A stretch of DNA of 6,490 nt from Angelakisella sp. (GCA_022795575.1 JAAWGY010000133.1:1-6490); one strand, 5' to 3'; shown: positions 1 through 5,299, numbered from the stretch's first letter. Program-made: numbers and translations. Notes: generated from the letters alone by a model not told the origin.

Positions 1-119
1 GGAAGCGCAAACCGCGGCCGGGGTTAGGGGTAGGGCCTTTCTCCCCAAAACAGCCCGCCGCGCGCCGCAGGCGCTGGAGGCGGGCGCATTTTGGGTTCAG
101 CGGCCTAAAAGCCTGCCGC
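1..119 (+). repeat. Structured palindromic repeat, copy 1 (left inverted arm)
   Basis: The reverse complement of 419-526 matches this stretch almost base for base. The first 60 bases differ at only about two positions, and the AAAAGCC-containing end is also shared. Inside the copy, 44-59 (CCCAAAACAGCCCGCC) pairs imperfectly with 79-95 (GGCGGGCGCATTTTGGG) to form a GC-rich hairpin. The loop differs between copies (19 versus about 8 bases) while the stems are kept, as expected of a REP/BIME-like or other structured interspersed element. It touches the left edge, so its true start is unknown. Confidence 0.75.
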
Positions 120-249
120 AATGCGGGGGTTGTCCGTTTGGCGGACTGGTTTTGGTGGACGCCTCCAGGCAAGCAGCTTGGGTGCTTGTTGGAGTTCCTT
201 TTTCGACGATGAGTATGATTTTGAGACCGAAGAGCCGATTATTTAACAT
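97..249 (-). CDS. Possible small ORF, 50 residues, unknown and doubtful
   Basis: An uninterrupted minus-strand frame runs from ATG (247-249) to TGA (97-99) and encodes 50 residues. It begins MLNNRLFGLKIILIVEKG and continues with a Thr/Ser/Pro-rich middle and a C-terminus close to HCGRLLGR. The short hydrophobic stretch FGLKIILIV is too short for a clear membrane helix. No Shine-Dalgarno sequence precedes the ATG; the upstream DNA is the AT-rich island. The 3' third lies inside repeat copy 1, and the frame crosses a hairpin. I do not recognise a family. It may be a chance frame in repeat-associated DNA, and I give it little weight. Confidence 0.2.
   Translation of the reverse strand: MLNNRLFGLKIILIVEKGTPTSTQAACLEASTKTSPPNGQPPHCGRLLGR
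163..203 (+). terminator. Terminator-like hairpin
   Basis: CTCCA plus GCAAGCA (163-175) pairs with TGCTTG plus TGGAG (182-194), with one G-T wobble and one bulged G. It is followed by TTCCTTTTT (195-203), the form of a rightward intrinsic terminator. A smaller hairpin, GTCCG/CGGAC (132-146), lies just upstream. No gene that it would terminate is visible inside the window. Confidence 0.4.
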
Positions 250-362
250 AATATTGTATAAGTTACTTTTTAATTAGAAGTTATTAACATAAATGTGTAT
301 AAATTTATGATATTGTAAAAAGTTTTTCTATATAATCAAAATATATTTACTTGTAATTAAAG
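230..362. other. AT-rich island between the repeat arms
   Basis: This stretch is strikingly AT-rich, with runs of TTAAT, TATAA and ATATATTT and almost no G or C, in otherwise GC-rich DNA. It has many -10-like hexamers, for example TATAAT at 331-336, but none has a good -35 at normal spacing (TTGTAA at 313-318 is only 12 bases away). It holds no ORF of note. It could be a promoter region, a remnant of acquired DNA, or simply the spacer of the repeat pair. Confidence 0.5.
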
Positions 363-418
363 CTATGTTCGCGCGTGAGTTTTTACGTGCCATCCCAAAA
401 CCGGTAGCGCGGTTGGGG

Positions 419-526
419 GGTAAGGCTTTTAGGCTGGTGAACCCAAAATGCGCCCGCCAATTGCATCGGCGGGCTGTTTTGGGGAGACAGGCCCTACCTC
501 TAACCCCGGCCGCGGTTTGCGCTTCC
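419..526 (-). repeat. Structured palindromic repeat, copy 2 (right inverted arm)
   Basis: This is the inverted partner of 1-119. Its own hairpin pairs 442-458 (CCCAAAATGCGCCCGCC) with 468-484 (GGCGGGCTGTTTTGGGG) around a short AT-containing loop. The outer part, reading the minus strand from 526, is nearly identical to bases 1-43. Together with copy 1 it flanks about 300 bp that include the AT-rich island. Confidence 0.75.
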
Positions 527-601
527 CCGTCAGTCAGCTACCAACCCGCAATAGCCCCCATCCTCACCCAAAAGCAGCTGCCCAAAACCGCGTCCTAACG
601 G

Positions 602-651
602 CCTACAACAAAACGGCAGGGCCCGTGCCAAAAAGCACAAGCCCTGCCGTT
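602..651 (-). terminator. Intrinsic terminator for leftward transcription
   Basis: AACGGCAGGGC (612-622) and GCCCTGCCGTT (641-651) form a perfect 11-bp stem, extended inside by GTGC/GCAC. Read on the minus strand, the stem is followed by TTTTGTTGT, a reasonable U-tract. It most likely ends the transcript of the epimerase-like gene, leaving a 3' untranslated region of about 190 bases. The plus-strand side is less T-rich, so leftward use is favoured. Confidence 0.6.
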
Positions 652-674
652 GTAATAGTCGTCCTGGGGAGTTT

Positions 675-758
675 CGCCCGCTGCGGCGGGCGACCAAGGC
701 CTGCGCGGCCCTGGACCTGCGGCCCGGTAGCCCGGGCGGGCACAACCTGACGGTCAGG
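675..758. repeat. Cluster of short GC-rich palindromes
   Basis: Three hairpins lie in a row: CGCCCGC/GCGGGCG (675-692, loop TGCG), GGCC/GGCC (698-710) and CCTGA/TCAGG (746-758). GCCCGGGC palindromes lie between them. The cluster sits in the apparent 3' untranslated region of the epimerase-like gene, upstream of its terminator. Open frames cross it on both strands, but none has a ribosome binding site or recognisable protein content. It is either a structured RNA segment or another interspersed repeat. Confidence 0.4.
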
Positions 759-782
759 CTGTTCCGTCTCCCGGAGGGCGAC

Positions 783-820
783 AGGCGCATTTTGGACCCA
801 CCGTCCTAAAGCCCACCACC
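783..820 (+). repeat. Partial third copy of the repeat end
   Basis: The string GCGCATTTTGG, followed after a few bases by CCTAAA and GCCC, aligns with the right part of repeat copy 1 (GCGCATTTTGGG, then CCTAAAAGCC). About two thirds of the positions match over 36 bases. The first half of the element is not present in matching form, so this looks like a degraded or partial copy next to the stop codon of the epimerase-like gene. Confidence 0.4.
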
Positions 821-842
821 AAGTAGCGCCCCCCGTCATCAA

Positions 843-1724
843 TCACTTGTCCCCAATCACAATCGTCTGATGAACATAGTACTCCTCCATCGCACCCAAG
901 GCGATGACATTTTCCTTCTTGTCCCAGGCAGCAGGAGCCCCCACAAAATCCGGTGCGCCGTGCCAGTCCCCGATGCTGAGCAGCCGGGGGGCGCCCCCCG
1001 CGGGGGTGGTCCGCAGGAAGGTGTAGGGCGCCCCCCGGAGGTAGAACCGCAGGTTGGCCCCGTTTTTACACTCCAGTTGGAGGTACTGGCTGTTGGGCTC
1101 CTTGAGGATAACACCGCTGTCCAGCGCCCCGCCGGCGATGGGGATGATCCCCCCCTCCGGCTCCCACATATGGGTGTCCCGGGTGAGCAGCCCCGCCTCG
1201 TTGCGCTCCAGCAGGGTGAGCGCCTCCGGCTGCTCCATCCGCAGGGCGTAGTCCCCCGGGGCGGTGCCCGGCACAAAGGGGACGGCCAGGGCGGTAAGGA
1301 AGCCGCAGCGGAAGTACATGGTCTCCTTGCCGTAGTTCAGCACCTTCATCCGGCTGGAAACATGGTTGGCCTTGAGGGAATAGGTGGTCTTTACCGCAAA
1401 GCGGTAGGGGTAGCTCTCCATGGACTGGGGGGTGCTCTCCAGCCGCAGGCAGATGAGGCCCTTGTCGTGGCAGACCAGCTTGTGGCGCAGGCCCATGGCC
1501 AGCCCCTCCCGCCCCATGGTGTAGTCCTGCCCCCCCTCCTCAAAGCGGTCCCCCTCCAGGGGGCCGCAGAGGGGGAAGAGCACCGGCGACCGGTGGGGCC
1601 AGATCGCCGGATCCCCCTGCCAAAGGTACTCCCGCTTGTGCTCCTTATCCCAGATGGAGCCGATCTCCGCTCCCGCCATCTCTACCTCCACCTTAAAGCG
1701 GTGGTTTTCCATTGTCAGCGTCAT
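843..1724 (-). CDS. Aldose 1-epimerase-fold protein, LacX-like, catalytic residues lost
   Basis: The product is 293 residues, a normal length for LacX-type aldose 1-epimerase-family proteins, which interconvert sugar anomers in the cytoplasm. The N-terminus follows the family closely: ENHRFKVEVEMAGAEIGSI, then EYLWQGDP (32-39) and SPVLFPLCG (46-54). The family motif Q-HGFAR is R-EGLAM here, so Glu73 replaces the first catalytic His. The GGHPAF motif is CGFLTA, with Phe142 replacing the second His. The C-terminal region where I expect the catalytic Glu reads DFVGAPAAW. The family fit is clear; mutarotase activity is doubtful. I chose ATG 1722-1724 because AAGGAAGG lies about nine bases upstream and homology begins there. 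An in-frame ATG 14 codons further out lacks that support. The gene is divergent from the deacetylase-like gene and followed by the terminator at 602-651. It could act as a sugar-binding or sensing protein (inference). Confidence 0.85.
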   Translation of the reverse strand: MTLTMENHRFKVEVEMAGAEIGSIWDKEHKREYLWQGDPAIWPHRSPVLFPLCGPLEGDRFEEGGQDYTMGREGLAMGLRHKLVCHDKGLICLRLESTPQSMESYPYRFAVKTTYSLKANHVSSRMKVLNYGKETMYFRCGFLTALAVPFVPGTAPGDYALRMEQPEALTLLERNEAGLLTRDTHMWEPEGGIIPIAGGALDSGVILKEPNSQYLQLECKNGANLRFYLRGAPYTFLRTTPAGGAPRLLSIGDWHGAPDFVGAPAAWDKKENVIALGAMEEYYVHQTIVIGDK

Positions 1725-1782
1725 CTGTTCCGTCCTTCCTTTCCAAGCCGCTGCCGGCGCGGACAAAATCTTTGGTTCTTCC

Positions 1783-1810
1783 TTGCACTTTCCGCTGTAA
1801 CGTGTATAAT
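1783..1810 (+). promoter_or_regulatory. Promoter for the deacetylase-like gene
   Basis: TTGCAC (1783-1788) and a perfect TATAAT (1805-1810) are separated by 16 bases, a good sigma-A-type promoter pointing right. Transcription would start near 1817, giving a leader of about 230 bases before the ATG at 2046. No equally clear promoter is visible for the divergent epimerase-like gene. Confidence 0.6.
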
Positions 1811-1905
1811 AGTCAGTAGACGTTTCTTCTGTGCCGGTCGTCGATTCCTCCCGGAAAAAGGGCCCGCAGGGAAATCCAGCTTCTATCTTATACTTTTTTT
1901 GGGGA

Positions 1906-1922
1906 TTTTTCCACAGGAAAAA
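1906..1922. promoter_or_regulatory. Inverted repeat, possible operator
   Basis: TTTTTCC, three bases (ACA), then GGAAAAA form a compact perfect 7-bp dyad in the leader of the deacetylase-like gene, about 90 bases after the predicted start site. It could be a repressor operator or a small hairpin. A GGAAAAAGG string also occurs at 1853, so part of this segment (1853-1875) resembles 1916-1941 as an imperfect direct repeat. No regulator gene is in the window. Confidence 0.3.
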
Positions 1923-1975
1923 GGCCCTCCGCCGGGCAAATGGCGAAATTTTACGGGAAATTTACATGAGAGGGC

Positions 1976-2041
1976 CCTGCCTGTCCCCCTCCTGGGGCAG
2001 GACAGGGGACCGCGTGGGAGCCCAGGGCTCCAGGAGGGGGA
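1976..2041 (+). promoter_or_regulatory. Leader RNA with anti-Shine-Dalgarno pairing
   Basis: TCCCCCTCCTG (1984-1994) is the exact reverse complement of CAGGAGGGGGA (2031-2041), which contains the whole ribosome binding site of the downstream gene. Competing local stems exist: CCTGTCC (1980-1986) with GGACAGG (2000-2006), and CCTGCC (1976-1981) with GGCAGG (1996-2001). Both would tie up part of the anti-SD region. GGAGCCC/GGGCTCC (2017-2031) fits between the long-range arms. This is the layout of a translational on/off switch, but it matches no riboswitch class I know. GC-rich composition raises the chance of accidental pairing. Confidence 0.4.
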
Positions 2042-2045
2042 CGCT

Positions 2046-3206
2046 ATGGCCGCAGTTATCACCACAATCACCAATATCCGGGCGGTGCTGGAGGGCAGGA
2101 TCAAGCCCTGCAACCTGCGCATCAGCGAGGGACGGATCCAGGGCATCCTGCCACCGGGGGACGCCTACGGCCGGGTCATCGACGGCCATGGGATGCTGGC
2201 GGTCCCCGGCTTTATCGACGCCCACATCCACGGGGGGTGGGGCATCGACCTGGCCTCTGTCACCGGGGCCCGGGAGGTGCGCACCCTCCGGGATTTCTGC
2301 GCCGCCCACGGCGTCACCTCCTTTCTGCCCGCCCTCCCCGCCGATACCGAGGACCATACCCTCCGGGCCGTTACCGCCATCGCCGGGGCCAAGGCGCAGA
2401 TGAATTGCAGCCAGATCGCCGGTATCCACCTGGAGGGGCCCTTTTTGGCCAAAGAGTGGCGGGGCAATGCCCCCGCCGGGGCCCTGCGGGAGCCGGACTA
2501 CGCCTTTTACCGCCGGGTCCAGGACGCCTCCGGCGGCATGGTGACTCGCGTCACCCTTTCCCCGGAGCTCCCCGGCGCCGCGGAGTTTACCCGGCAGCTT
2601 ACCTCCGACGGGGTGCGGGTGTTTTTGGGCCACTCCGGGGCCAGCTACGAGCAGGCCGCCGCCTGCATCGACGCCGGCGCGGTGGGCGTTACCCATATCT
2701 TCCACCGCACCGCCCCCATGGGCCGGGAGGAGCCGGGGCTGGTGGCCGCCGCCCTGGAACGGGATATCTTCTGCGAGGTCCTTTGTGACGACCGCTGCAC
2801 CCCCGCCCCCCTGATCCGTATGCTGCTCCAGGCCAAGGGGACAGCCCGGACGGCGGCAGTTACCGGCAGCGTCTCCTTTGCCGGGCTTGGGGAGGGGCTG
2901 TACCAGCTGGGGGAGCGGAGCGCCGCCCTGCGGGACAACAGCCTTTCCTACCTGGACGACGGCAGCTGGGCGGGGAGTGTCTTTACCGCCGAGGAGGGGC
3001 TGCTGCGGCTGACCAGCGTCACCGGCCTTACCTATGCCCAGTGCCTGCCCCTCTTTACCGAAGCCCCCGCCCGGATGCTGGGCCTTGCCCACCGCAAGGG
3101 CAGCGTAGAGGTGGGCAAGGACGCCGATTTGGTGCTGCTGGATAAGAGCTTTAAGGTGCGCCTTACCGTCTGCCAGGGCTCGGTGATCTACGACGCGGCG
3201 GGCTGA
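2046..3206 (+). CDS. N-acetylglucosamine-6-phosphate deacetylase-like amidohydrolase, altered active site
   Basis: The product is 386 residues, the usual NagA length. NagA removes the acetyl group from GlcNAc-6-phosphate in the cytoplasm. Visible family features are PGFIDAHIHGG (54-64; metal ligands His60 and His62), IHLEGPF (127-133; Glu130), LGHSGASY (194-201; His196), THIF (216-219; His217) and the C-terminal GSVEVGKDADLVLLD segment. Key differences: the usual VTDA is VTGS, so Gly274 (GGC, 2865-2867) replaces the catalytic Asp. The usual ADG-x-H is CDDRC, so Cys251 replaces a substrate-site His. FNAM is FHRT. Metal binding may persist, but normal deacetylation is doubtful. ATG 2046 is preceded by AGGAGG at good spacing and fits the family start; the frame stays open far upstream but without homology. 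It may be a divergent amidohydrolase with another substrate, or a non-catalytic paralogue. For that reason I assign no nagA symbol. Confidence 0.85.
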   Translation: MAAVITTITNIRAVLEGRIKPCNLRISEGRIQGILPPGDAYGRVIDGHGMLAVPGFIDAHIHGGWGIDLASVTGAREVRTLRDFCAAHGVTSFLPALPADTEDHTLRAVTAIAGAKAQMNCSQIAGIHLEGPFLAKEWRGNAPAGALREPDYAFYRRVQDASGGMVTRVTLSPELPGAAEFTRQLTSDGVRVFLGHSGASYEQAAACIDAGAVGVTHIFHRTAPMGREEPGLVAAALERDIFCEVLCDDRCTPAPLIRMLLQAKGTARTAAVTGSVSFAGLGEGLYQLGERSAALRDNSLSYLDDGSWAGSVFTAEEGLLRLTSVTGLTYAQCLPLFTEAPARMLGLAHRKGSVEVGKDADLVLLDKSFKVRLTVCQGSVIYDAAG

Positions 3207-3309
3207 AGGCCGCCGGGATGCCGCCAGGGATTTTTGACGTAGAAACGCCCTGCACAGACGATGCGCCACAGAGCCGCAAACCCGGTTGGGAGCGTTTTGT
3301 GGCAAGCGA

Positions 3310-3344
3310 AGCAGCCGGTCCCCCAAAGGGAGGGGCCGGCTGCT
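3310..3344. terminator. Strong hairpin after the deacetylase-like gene, no U-tract
   Basis: AGCAGCCGG plus CCCC (3310-3323) pairs with GGGG plus CCGGCTGCT (3332-3344), giving 13 bp with one bulged T. Neither side has a T-run, so it is not a classical intrinsic terminator. It may stabilise the 3' end or belong to an interspersed repeat. The rest of 3207-3436 shows nothing I can name; open frames there have no ribosome binding site or family similarity that I recognise. Confidence 0.4.
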
Positions 3345-3436
3345 ATCTGATGGCGGCGGGCGTTACAGCAGGGGCTGTTCATGGGCCCCAGGCAGCACAC
3401 AAGGCCGGAGGGCCACCCCTCGCCCCCGCCGCCTTT

Positions 3437-3465
3437 TTGGGAGGCCTTCGGCTGCGTTTTATACT
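3437..3465 (+). promoter_or_regulatory. Promoter for the GNAT gene
   Basis: TTGGGA (3437-3442) and TATACT (3460-3465) are separated by 17 bases, four and five matches to the consensus hexamers. Transcription would start near 3472, about 40 bases before the chosen TTG start. This suggests the acetyltransferase gene has its own transcript. Confidence 0.5.
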
Positions 3466-3512
3466 ATGCCACCCGGGCAGAGATGGTGCCGGGGAGAAGG
3501 GAGGATACCGCG

Positions 3513-4298
3513 TTGCTTTACCGCCTGGATAACCCCAAGGCCGCCGCCCCCCTCTTTGCCGGATGGGAGGAAACCATGCTCTGGTCCTGCCTTTCCGGGG
3601 TGATGGGGGAGATTTACGCAGCCGCCCCGGAGGCCCCTTCCTCCGCGGCGGCTGCGCTGGGGGACTTCTTCTTCTTTGCGGGGGAGGCTGACCGGGAGCT
3701 GGTGGTGGGGCTGCCCCCCTGCCGCCAGCGGGATTACCGCATCCTGGTGCCCCAAAACGAGGCCTGGGCAGGGATGATAGAGGACTGCTGGGGGAACCGG
3801 GCCCGGCGGCGGCTCCGGTATGCCGTGAAAAAGGAGCCGGGAGCCTTTGACCGGGCTGGGCTGGCGGCGGCGGTAGCCACCCTGCCCCGGGGCTTTTTGC
3901 TGCGGCCGCTGGATGAGGAGCTGTACCACCGCTGCGGCGCCATCCCCTGGTGCCGGGACTGGGTGGCCCAGTACCCCAGCTACCCCCTCTACCGGCGGTA
4001 CGGCCTGGGGGTGGTGGTGCTGCGGCAGGGGGAGCCGGTGGCGGGGGCCTCCTCCTATTCCGGCTGGCCCGGGGGGATCGAGGTGGAGATCGACACCCGG
4101 GAGGACTGCCGGCGGCAGGGGCTGGCCTACGCCGCCGGGGCGGCGCTGATCCTGGCCTGCCTGGAGCGGGGCTGGTACCCCAGCTGGGACGCCCACAACC
4201 CGGAATCGGCGGCGCTGGCGGAAAAGCTGGGCTACCACATCAGCCACCGGTACCTGGTCTACGAGGCGGAGGGCCCGGCGCCCGCCATGGAAGGATAG
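3513..4298 (+). CDS. GNAT-family N-acetyltransferase, ZmaR-like
   Basis: From the TTG at 3513 the product is 261 residues, a fitting length for the ZmaR-like GNAT group (zwittermicin-A resistance type). These proteins transfer acetyl from acetyl-CoA to an amine. Visible hallmarks are LFAGWEETMLWSCLSGVMGEIY (14-35, motif ends) and ALGDFFFFAG (48-57). The acetyl-CoA site follows: VEVEIDTREDCRRQGLA (190-206), with RRQGLA as the pyrophosphate-binding loop. Then come a helix and YPSWDAHNPESAALAEKLGY (222-241), typical of the group. I chose TTG because AAGGGAGG ends eight bases upstream and homology begins there. ATG 3483 and ATG 3381 are in frame but have weak or no ribosome binding sites and give low-complexity N-termini. 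The substrate is unknown. It lies between its own promoter and a double terminator, so it is probably monocistronic. Confidence 0.82.
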   Translation: MLYRLDNPKAAAPLFAGWEETMLWSCLSGVMGEIYAAAPEAPSSAAAALGDFFFFAGEADRELVVGLPPCRQRDYRILVPQNEAWAGMIEDCWGNRARRRLRYAVKKEPGAFDRAGLAAAVATLPRGFLLRPLDEELYHRCGAIPWCRDWVAQYPSYPLYRRYGLGVVVLRQGEPVAGASSYSGWPGGIEVEIDTREDCRRQGLAYAAGAALILACLERGWYPSWDAHNPESAALAEKLGYHISHRYLVYEAEGPAPAMEG

Positions 4299-4305
4299 CA
4301 AGCAG

Positions 4306-4363
4306 CACACCGGAAAGGCCGCAGCTTGCGCCGCGGCCTTTCCGGTGTGTTTGAGGTGTGTGT
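4306..4363 (+). terminator. Intrinsic terminator after the GNAT gene
   Basis: CACACCGGAAAGGCCGC (4306-4322) and its exact reverse complement (4333-4349) form a 17-bp perfect stem around a 10-base loop, starting eight bases after the stop codon. A TTT, and further on a GTGTGTTTTT tract, follow. The stem is far stronger than most terminators. Confidence 0.75.
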
Positions 4364-4379
4364 TTTTGAGGAGGGTAGT

Positions 4380-4430
4380 ATCGTACCGGTTTGGAGCTTC
4401 GCTCTCCTCCCTCGGTACGATTTTATTATA
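4380..4430 (+). terminator. Second intrinsic terminator
   Basis: ATCGTACCG (4380-4388) pairs with CGGTACGAT (4413-4421). An inner GAGC-TTC-GCTC hairpin (4394-4404) occupies the loop, and TTTTATTATA follows directly. The U-rich tail is better than that of the hairpin just upstream, so the two in series should isolate lexA from GNAT transcription. Positions 4431-4569 are AT-rich and hold no gene that I can support. Confidence 0.65.
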
Positions 4431-4569
4431 CCACCCCCCAAAAAACAGTTGTTACGGCACTGTAAATAAAAAACAAAGCTTTTGTAAAAAGCAGAAAGTG
4501 CCAATCTCTTTGTCCAAAAATCGACAGATTCTACGAACAAGCCGTGAAAAAACTTTTTTGTAAAAAAAT

Positions 4570-4584
4570 CAAAACATATGTTTG
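4570..4584. promoter_or_regulatory. SOS box (LexA operator) of lexA
   Basis: The core AAACATATGTTT (4572-4583) is a perfect palindrome. The 14-base site 4571-4584 matches 12 positions of the Gram-positive LexA consensus CGAAC-RNRY-GTTYG. It overlaps the -35 hexamer, so bound LexA would block RNA polymerase, the standard lexA autoregulation. Confidence 0.85.
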
Positions 4585-4610
4585 AAATTTCTAACGCTTT
4601 ATGGTATACT
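4582..4610 (+). promoter_or_regulatory. lexA promoter
   Basis: TTGAAA (4582-4587) and TATACT (4605-4610) are 17 bases apart, with TGG before the -10 forming an extended -10. The predicted start near 4617 gives a leader of about 77 bases, ending in AGGAGG (4681-4686) seven bases before the ATG. Confidence 0.8.
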
Positions 4611-4630
4611 GTTTCTGTAGAATATCCTGA

Positions 4631-4656
4631 CGCCCAAAGCCGGTCCTGCTTGGGCG
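4631..4656 (+). promoter_or_regulatory. Hairpin in the lexA leader
   Basis: CGCCCAAAGC (4631-4640) pairs with GCTTGGGCG (4648-4656), leaving one bulged A and a seven-base loop. There is no U-tract, so it is not a terminator. It may protect the 5' end of the mRNA, or have no role. Confidence 0.35.
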
Positions 4657-4693
4657 GGGAACGCCTGCGCCCAGAGAAAAAGGAGGAACCCCA

Positions 4694-5281
4694 ATGGCCG
4701 ATCTGAACCCCAAAGCGCTCCAGATTTTAGAGTATATCCGCGACCGCATTGACGATGGCCTGCCCCCCTCGGTCCGGGAGATCTGCGCCGCCCTGGATAT
4801 CAAGTCCACCTCCACCGCCCACAAGTACCTGGGGGAGCTGCGGGACAGGGGCCTGATCGAAAAGGGGAACCACCTGAACCGGGCCATCACCCTGCCCATG
4901 GACCGGAGCGTCCGGGTGCCGCTGCTGGGCACCGTCACCGCCGGCCAGCCCATCCTGGCGGTGGAGGAGATCGAGGGGTACATCCCCTTCCGGAGCCGGA
5001 GCCTCCACGCCAAGGACCTCTTTGCCCTGCGGGTGCGGGGGGAAAGCATGATTAACGTGGGCATCCTGGACGGGGACATCGTCATCATCCGCCGCACCCC
5101 CGTTGCGGAAAACGGGGATATCGTGGTGGCCCTCATCGAGGACGAGGCCACGGTAAAGCGGTTCTATAAGGAGAAGGGCCATTTCCGCCTCCAGCCGGAA
5201 AACGACGAGATGGAGCCCATTATTGTGGACTCGGTATCCATCCTGGGCCGGGTGATCTCGCTGATGCGGGAGTATGTGTGA
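4694..5281 (+). CDS. lexA: LexA, SOS response repressor and self-cleaving protease
   Basis: The product is 195 residues, slightly short of the usual ~200-206. LexA dimers repress DNA-damage genes; RecA filaments on single-stranded DNA trigger self-cleavage. Residues 1-65 form the winged-helix domain: SVREICAALDIKSTSTAHKYL (26-46, helix-turn-helix) and the wing RDRGLIEKG (50-58). The cleavage site is TAGQP, between Ala83 and Gly84. In the peptidase domain, VRGESM holds the nucleophile Ser118 and ATVKRFY holds the general base Lys155. LQPENDEMEPI (166-176) is the conserved C-terminal segment. The start is fixed by AGGAGG seven bases upstream and by the family N-terminus. The gene has its own promoter with an overlapping SOS box and a terminator right after it, so it is monocistronic and autoregulated. 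All key residues are intact. I am very sure of this call. Confidence 0.97.
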   Translation: MADLNPKALQILEYIRDRIDDGLPPSVREICAALDIKSTSTAHKYLGELRDRGLIEKGNHLNRAITLPMDRSVRVPLLGTVTAGQPILAVEEIEGYIPFRSRSLHAKDLFALRVRGESMINVGILDGDIVIIRRTPVAENGDIVVALIEDEATVKRFYKEKGHFRLQPENDEMEPIIVDSVSILGRVISLMREYV

Positions 5282-5299
5282 CAAAGCCGGTACGGCAAC

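Noticed and set aside
209..277. Twenty-two-residue plus-strand frame in the AT-rich island, considered as a signalling peptide
   Set aside because: The nearest GGAG is 14 bases upstream and is part of a hairpin; no exporter or sensor gene is nearby.
530..790. 86-residue minus-strand frame
   Set aside because: No ribosome binding site; it runs through a terminator and several hairpins and looks like a chance frame in GC-rich DNA.
870..2045. Long plus-strand frame continuing upstream of the deacetylase-like gene
   Set aside because: It is antisense to the epimerase-like gene, has no family similarity, and the ribosome binding site and NagA homology begin at 2046.
1966..2403. ATG at 1966 as an upstream ORF in the leader
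   Set aside because: It has no good ribosome binding site and runs out of frame into the deacetylase-like gene with low-complexity content.
1962..3326. 454-residue minus-strand frame
   Set aside because: It is a shadow of the deacetylase-like gene caused by high GC at third positions; low-complexity Gly/Pro/Gln content and no recognisable domain.
3188..3400. Seventy-residue minus-strand frame between the deacetylase-like and GNAT genes
   Set aside because: No clear start signal or recognised family; it spans the 3310-3344 hairpin and overlaps the end of a real gene.
3381..3512. N-terminal extension of the GNAT protein from ATG 3381
   Set aside because: It is upstream of the predicted promoter's start site and is Pro-rich low complexity; the TTG at 3513 has the proper ribosome binding site.
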